64,000 nucleotides of DNA from Camellia lanceoleosa (lineage: Eukaryota > Streptophyta > Magnoliopsida > Ericales > Theaceae): contig CM045770.1 in the NCBI GenBank assembly GCA_025200525.1, positions 124,535,429-124,599,428 of the forward strand, read 5' to 3'. Made by a program: the position numbers and the translations under genes. The notes under the pieces are model-generated. The model did not search any database. It was not told where the DNA came from and saw only the letters and a list, made by a program, of their open reading frames with translations. How positions within the stretch are numbered: the stretch's first letter is position 1; each line of letters begins with the position of its first letter. Positions 60,877 to 64,000 of the stretch are shown here, piece by piece.

Positions 60877-61981
60877 TGTAACGCCCTCAAAATATAACAT
60901 AAAACCCAACAATATAAACATGCATTGATATACAAAAGTCCAACATTCTTCTATTCATCAGAGTATTTGATTACAAAAGGTATTACATGTTAACAACAAA
61001 AGCAAATGCCCTACGGGCTTACAGCTTTCTAAGTTAACACTTGGTTACAAAAAGGAGAGCACTAGCTCAATTACACATTAAGCTCTTAGCTTGAATCTAC
61101 ATGTAATACATCAAAAGAACATAGACACAAAAAGTCTGCCCGCCTCTAGCCTCCCAAGCTATGTCCTTGGAGGTGGCATGCTACCTGTACCTGAAAATGA
61201 TGTTCCCATATAGGGTGAGCCACAGCCCAGTAGAAATACACTAAACTAGCTATGAACAATGACTAAAAGATTAGCAGTTGATAGATGGTCAACCCTGATA
61301 CATCCACTTATATCACATTACAATTACATGACATACAAGTCCATGTTACTTTTCATTTTCCATTTTCGATAGATAAGCATATTAGCTATATCAACATCTA
61401 ACAGATAAGTATACTAACTATATCTTACAACCAAAGATAAGCATATGAGCTATATCTGCACTTCTCTGGACAAGCATATGAGCTGTGTCTACGCTTCTCA
61501 AAGATAAGCATATGAGCTATATCTCTGAGTTCATCCCTATCTCCTCCCAACACTATCCGGTTTAGAGGTACATCCCTATCTTCCCTAAACATGAGTACAT
61601 CCCCCATCTCCTCCTCTACACACAATGTATATAAACACATAGGTTCTACATACATTCAATCAATACATAAAGTTAATGTATTCTATCAACCGTCAAGTCC
61701 AATGACACATTCCATTGATTAGTTTTTATTTGCCTAATCATCATGCATTGTCTACAACAATCAAGACTATCCTCCACCGATAACCCAAAGCAATTATTTC
61801 TAAACAGGAAATAAATGCACAAATGGATAATATATCAACATTTCACTTTGGTGAGCGATAAATAATTCAACTACACCCTTTAATCCCATACACTTCCAAT
61901 CTCAACATTTTCAATTCAATTCCTCATTTTCTTTAATTAATTATATGAATTAATTAATTAAAACAATTAGGGCAAATTCCC
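60877..61981 (-). repeat. Duplicated gypsy LTR, first part (continues at 63932)
   Basis: Copy of 45853-46967. Interrupted by a reverse-oriented solo LTR. The remainder resumes at 63932 and runs off the window. Confidence 0.9.
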
Positions 61982-63931
61982 GTTATAGCGACCCCGGTCT
62001 TTTCCCATTCGATGTTTGTATCCGGACTTAGGTTCCGTAGATTCTATCTTTGTGTAATGGTTGTTGTCGTCCTATTTTTTCTTATTTGGAGTTATAGGAT
62101 GTGTTGGGCGGGTTTGGAACAGGTTGGTTGAGCTTAGGAACCAGAACTAGTTGCCCAGATTTTGGCTTGTCCGCTCGAGCGGGGAGTTTGACGCTCGAGC
62201 GGACTTGTTGCTGGGTCCGCCGGCGGGGGTTTTGGCGCTCGAGCGGGAAAAACACCCATCCAAGATTTCTTGTAGGTTGGCGCCGAGCGGGAGTTGGACG
62301 CCGAGCGGGAGCTACATGTGAAAGTGCCGAGTGTGCATCCGCCGAGCGGGGTTTGACGCCGAGCGGGCGGGTATAAAATCGTGTTTTTGACGTTCTAAAG
62401 CAGTTTTTCATCCCCTTTTCAGATTCCAAACCCTAGGTTACGAGTTCTCTCTCTCCCAACTCACCTTCTCTCCTAGTATTGATCTATCTAGAGTGGATTT
62501 CTAACCTAGTTCCTTCACAAATAAGATAGAGGAGAGTGAGAGCTTTCATTTAATCTGAGCAATTGCCAGTTTGGAGCACTTTGGAGTTTTGGACAACATC
62601 TTCATCTTCTTCTTTCTGAGTTATATCTTCGAGGTAGGGATTTCCTACTCCATTTATACGTTTTAATCATAAGTGTTGGTATTTTGGTATATGGGGTAGT
62701 TTGGTAATTTTGGGAGAAACCCTAGGTTTTGACTTAGATTAATTTGTGTAATTAATTTAAGGGAAATATGTGGAATTGGGTTTAATTCATGAAATTGGGG
62801 AATTATGAGGTAAATTGATGTAGTTGGCTATTTAATTGCTCATCTGTGGAATTTGGATTATATGTTGTATATTTATTTCTGCTTAGAAATAATTGTTTTG
62901 GGCTATCGGTGGAGGATAGCTATTGATTGTTGTAGACCTTGCATGTGGCTTAGGTATAACTGGAATTGAGTTATCTATTTGACTGTTGAATTAATACAGA
63001 ATATTACTTGTATTGATTATGTGTTGTATATGGCAAGTATTGATTATGTTGCATATGCATTTGGTTTTGGAGGAGATAGGGGATGAACTCCCGGTTTAGG
63101 GGAAGAAAGGGGATGGACTTCTAAACCGAAATTGTTGGAGGGTTTAGGGGAAGAAAGGGGATGGACCTCTAAATCAGATTTTGTGGGAGGAGAAAGGGGA
63201 TGGACTCCACTAGCATCACATATACGTGTGCTTATTGTTAATAGAAGTATTTCTATTTATTGTTGTTATGATACATCACCACCATGTGTATCAGTTGGGA
63301 AGTGTGGAAGTGAATGTGATATAATACCAGCATGTGTATTTGTTATGTTATAGAGAGGTTTAACTTGATTTGTTATCCCTGTTGAATTGGAAAGATGGTT
63401 AATAAAAGATGAAATTCACGTTGAGTTATTTGGCTAGGTTCTGAGCCATAGGTGGAAAGTAAGATGTGCCATAGACAAATGGGTCATAGGCAATATAGAC
63501 ATTCGTGTCATGAAAAGTGTAACTGGATTATAGTGTGTTAACCATGTATCAGATGCTAATACTTTAGTTAATTCTTATGCTTGGTTTAGTATTTCTCTAT
63601 TGGGCTGTGGCTCACCCTATATAGAACTTCATTTTTCAGTATGTGGTTCACTACCTCCAAGTACTTAGCTTGTGAGGAACTGGAACTTGAAGATTTATTC
63701 TTAGTTTATTTGCTTTTATATGTAAAACACTCAAGCCTAGGGCTTTATTTGTTTTTGAGTTAGAACTCATGGATTTGTGTCCAAGCATTGGCTTGGCAAG
63801 ATGTAAGCCTGTAGGGCATTTATTCTGATGTTTATTTCGTAATACTCTGATGAATAGAATTATATTCTTGTTTTAATATAATGATGTATGTTTATATTAT
63901 TTATTATGGGTTTTATTTTGAGGGCGTGACA
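61982..63931 (+). mobile_element. Solo LTR of a related chromovirus in opposite orientation (1950 bp)
   Basis: It starts GTTATAGCGACC and ends GGGCGTGACA. The same point in the first unit (about 46967) is uninterrupted, which proves an insertion. Only CCC is visibly repeated at both sides, so the ends or duplication have eroded. Its content is the reverse complement of a diverged LTR of the same family (for example 'ggaggagataggggatg' near 63068, and 'gtggctcaccctatata' near 63605). A palindrome array and a TATA box mark its U3. Confidence 0.85.
62173..62379 (+). promoter_or_regulatory. Palindrome array and TATA box in the reverse solo LTR
   Basis: GCTCGAGC starts at 62173, 62193 (20 bp apart) and 62237. 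Degraded units, mostly GCCGAGCG, follow at about 62282, 62300, 62325, 62341 and 62357. The last unit directly precedes TATAAAAT at 62372-62379. This is the clearest link between the array and a core promoter. Confidence 0.75.
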
Positions 63932-64000
63932 CCCATAATTAACAAAACAACCCTAAGGTTCCATTTTCATCAACATTTCAACAATTATTCCATGTCTCTA
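63932..64000 (-). repeat. Duplicated gypsy LTR, resumed, cut by window end
   Basis: Matches 46967-47035 after the solo LTR. The rest of the second unit lies beyond the window. Confidence 0.85.

Larger units (their letters stand above)
57793..64000 (+). repeat. Second unit of a 15.0-kb tandem duplication (start only)
   Basis: 57793 onward repeats 42758 onward at an offset of 15,035 bp. It covers the copia 3' region, copia 3' LTR, the spacer and the start of the gypsy LTR. The first unit therefore spans about 42758-57794. The second runs off the window end. The junction shares only TTG between the two parents. The second unit contains an extra insertion at 61982-63931. Confidence 0.9.

Overview
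This window is a block of transposable elements from a nuclear plant genome. The evidence is AT-rich non-coding DNA, plant-type LTR retrotransposons of both superfamilies, a CACTA transposon, GT-AG introns, and pieces of plant genes (RPN12, AIR9, CBL, NIPA and probably AAR3). The element mix suits a eudicot. I cannot name the species. I see no intact host gene, rRNA or tRNA. Every protein-coding stretch I recognise is either retrotransposon-derived or a broken host-gene fragment.

Layout. (1) 1-~1480 is an old LTR of Ty3/gypsy chromovirus type, cut by the window edge. (2) 1770-31166 is one CACTA DNA transposon: CACTACAAGAA termini, TIRs of about 28 bp, an ATA target duplication and subterminal repeat arrays. 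Its own sequence is only about 8 kb. It shows no transposase but carries minus-strand exons of RPN12, of an AAR3/DCN1-like gene and of an unrecognised gene. (3) Inside it, 8112-29557 is a 21.4 kb Ogre/Tat-lineage retrotransposon on the minus strand (LTRs of 4.37 and 4.25 kb, TSD GGTGT). It keeps a gag with a duplicated C-terminal module but has no recognisable RT, RNase H or integrase. (4) Nested inside that, 16536-21282 is a 4.75 kb solo LTR of a related family in the opposite orientation (TSD TTGCG).

(5) 31219-32959 holds fragments of AIR9, CBL and NIPA genes; the first two are fused head to tail. (6) 33175-44113 is a Ty1/copia element, probably a Sirevirus, with about 1 kb LTRs, a long gag, a disabled pol and an extra env-position ORF. 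(7) 45853-57795 is a Ty3/gypsy chromovirus on the minus strand (gag, PR-RT-RNase H, integrase, chromodomain). A 4.2 kb Ogre-type solo LTR at 52899-57104 (TSD CTCGG) interrupts its gag. (8) At about 57793 the sequence jumps back: 57793 to the window end is a second tandem copy of 42758 onward (offset 15,035 bp, 3-bp junction homology TTG). This second unit carries an extra solo LTR of a related chromovirus in reverse orientation at 61982-63931.

The most interesting signal is an array of the 8-bp palindrome GCTCGAGC, laid out in pairs whose starts are almost always exactly 20 bp apart. It sits in the U3 part of the copia LTRs, in the U3 part of the unrelated gypsy LTR, in a related solo LTR directly before a TATA box, and once inside the copia element ahead of the env-position ORF. 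This looks like a shared, helically phased cis-element of two retrotransposon superfamilies. Duplicate copies also differ mainly around CAG/CTG/CG sites, which may be a methylation-linked sequencing artefact; treat small frameshifts with care.
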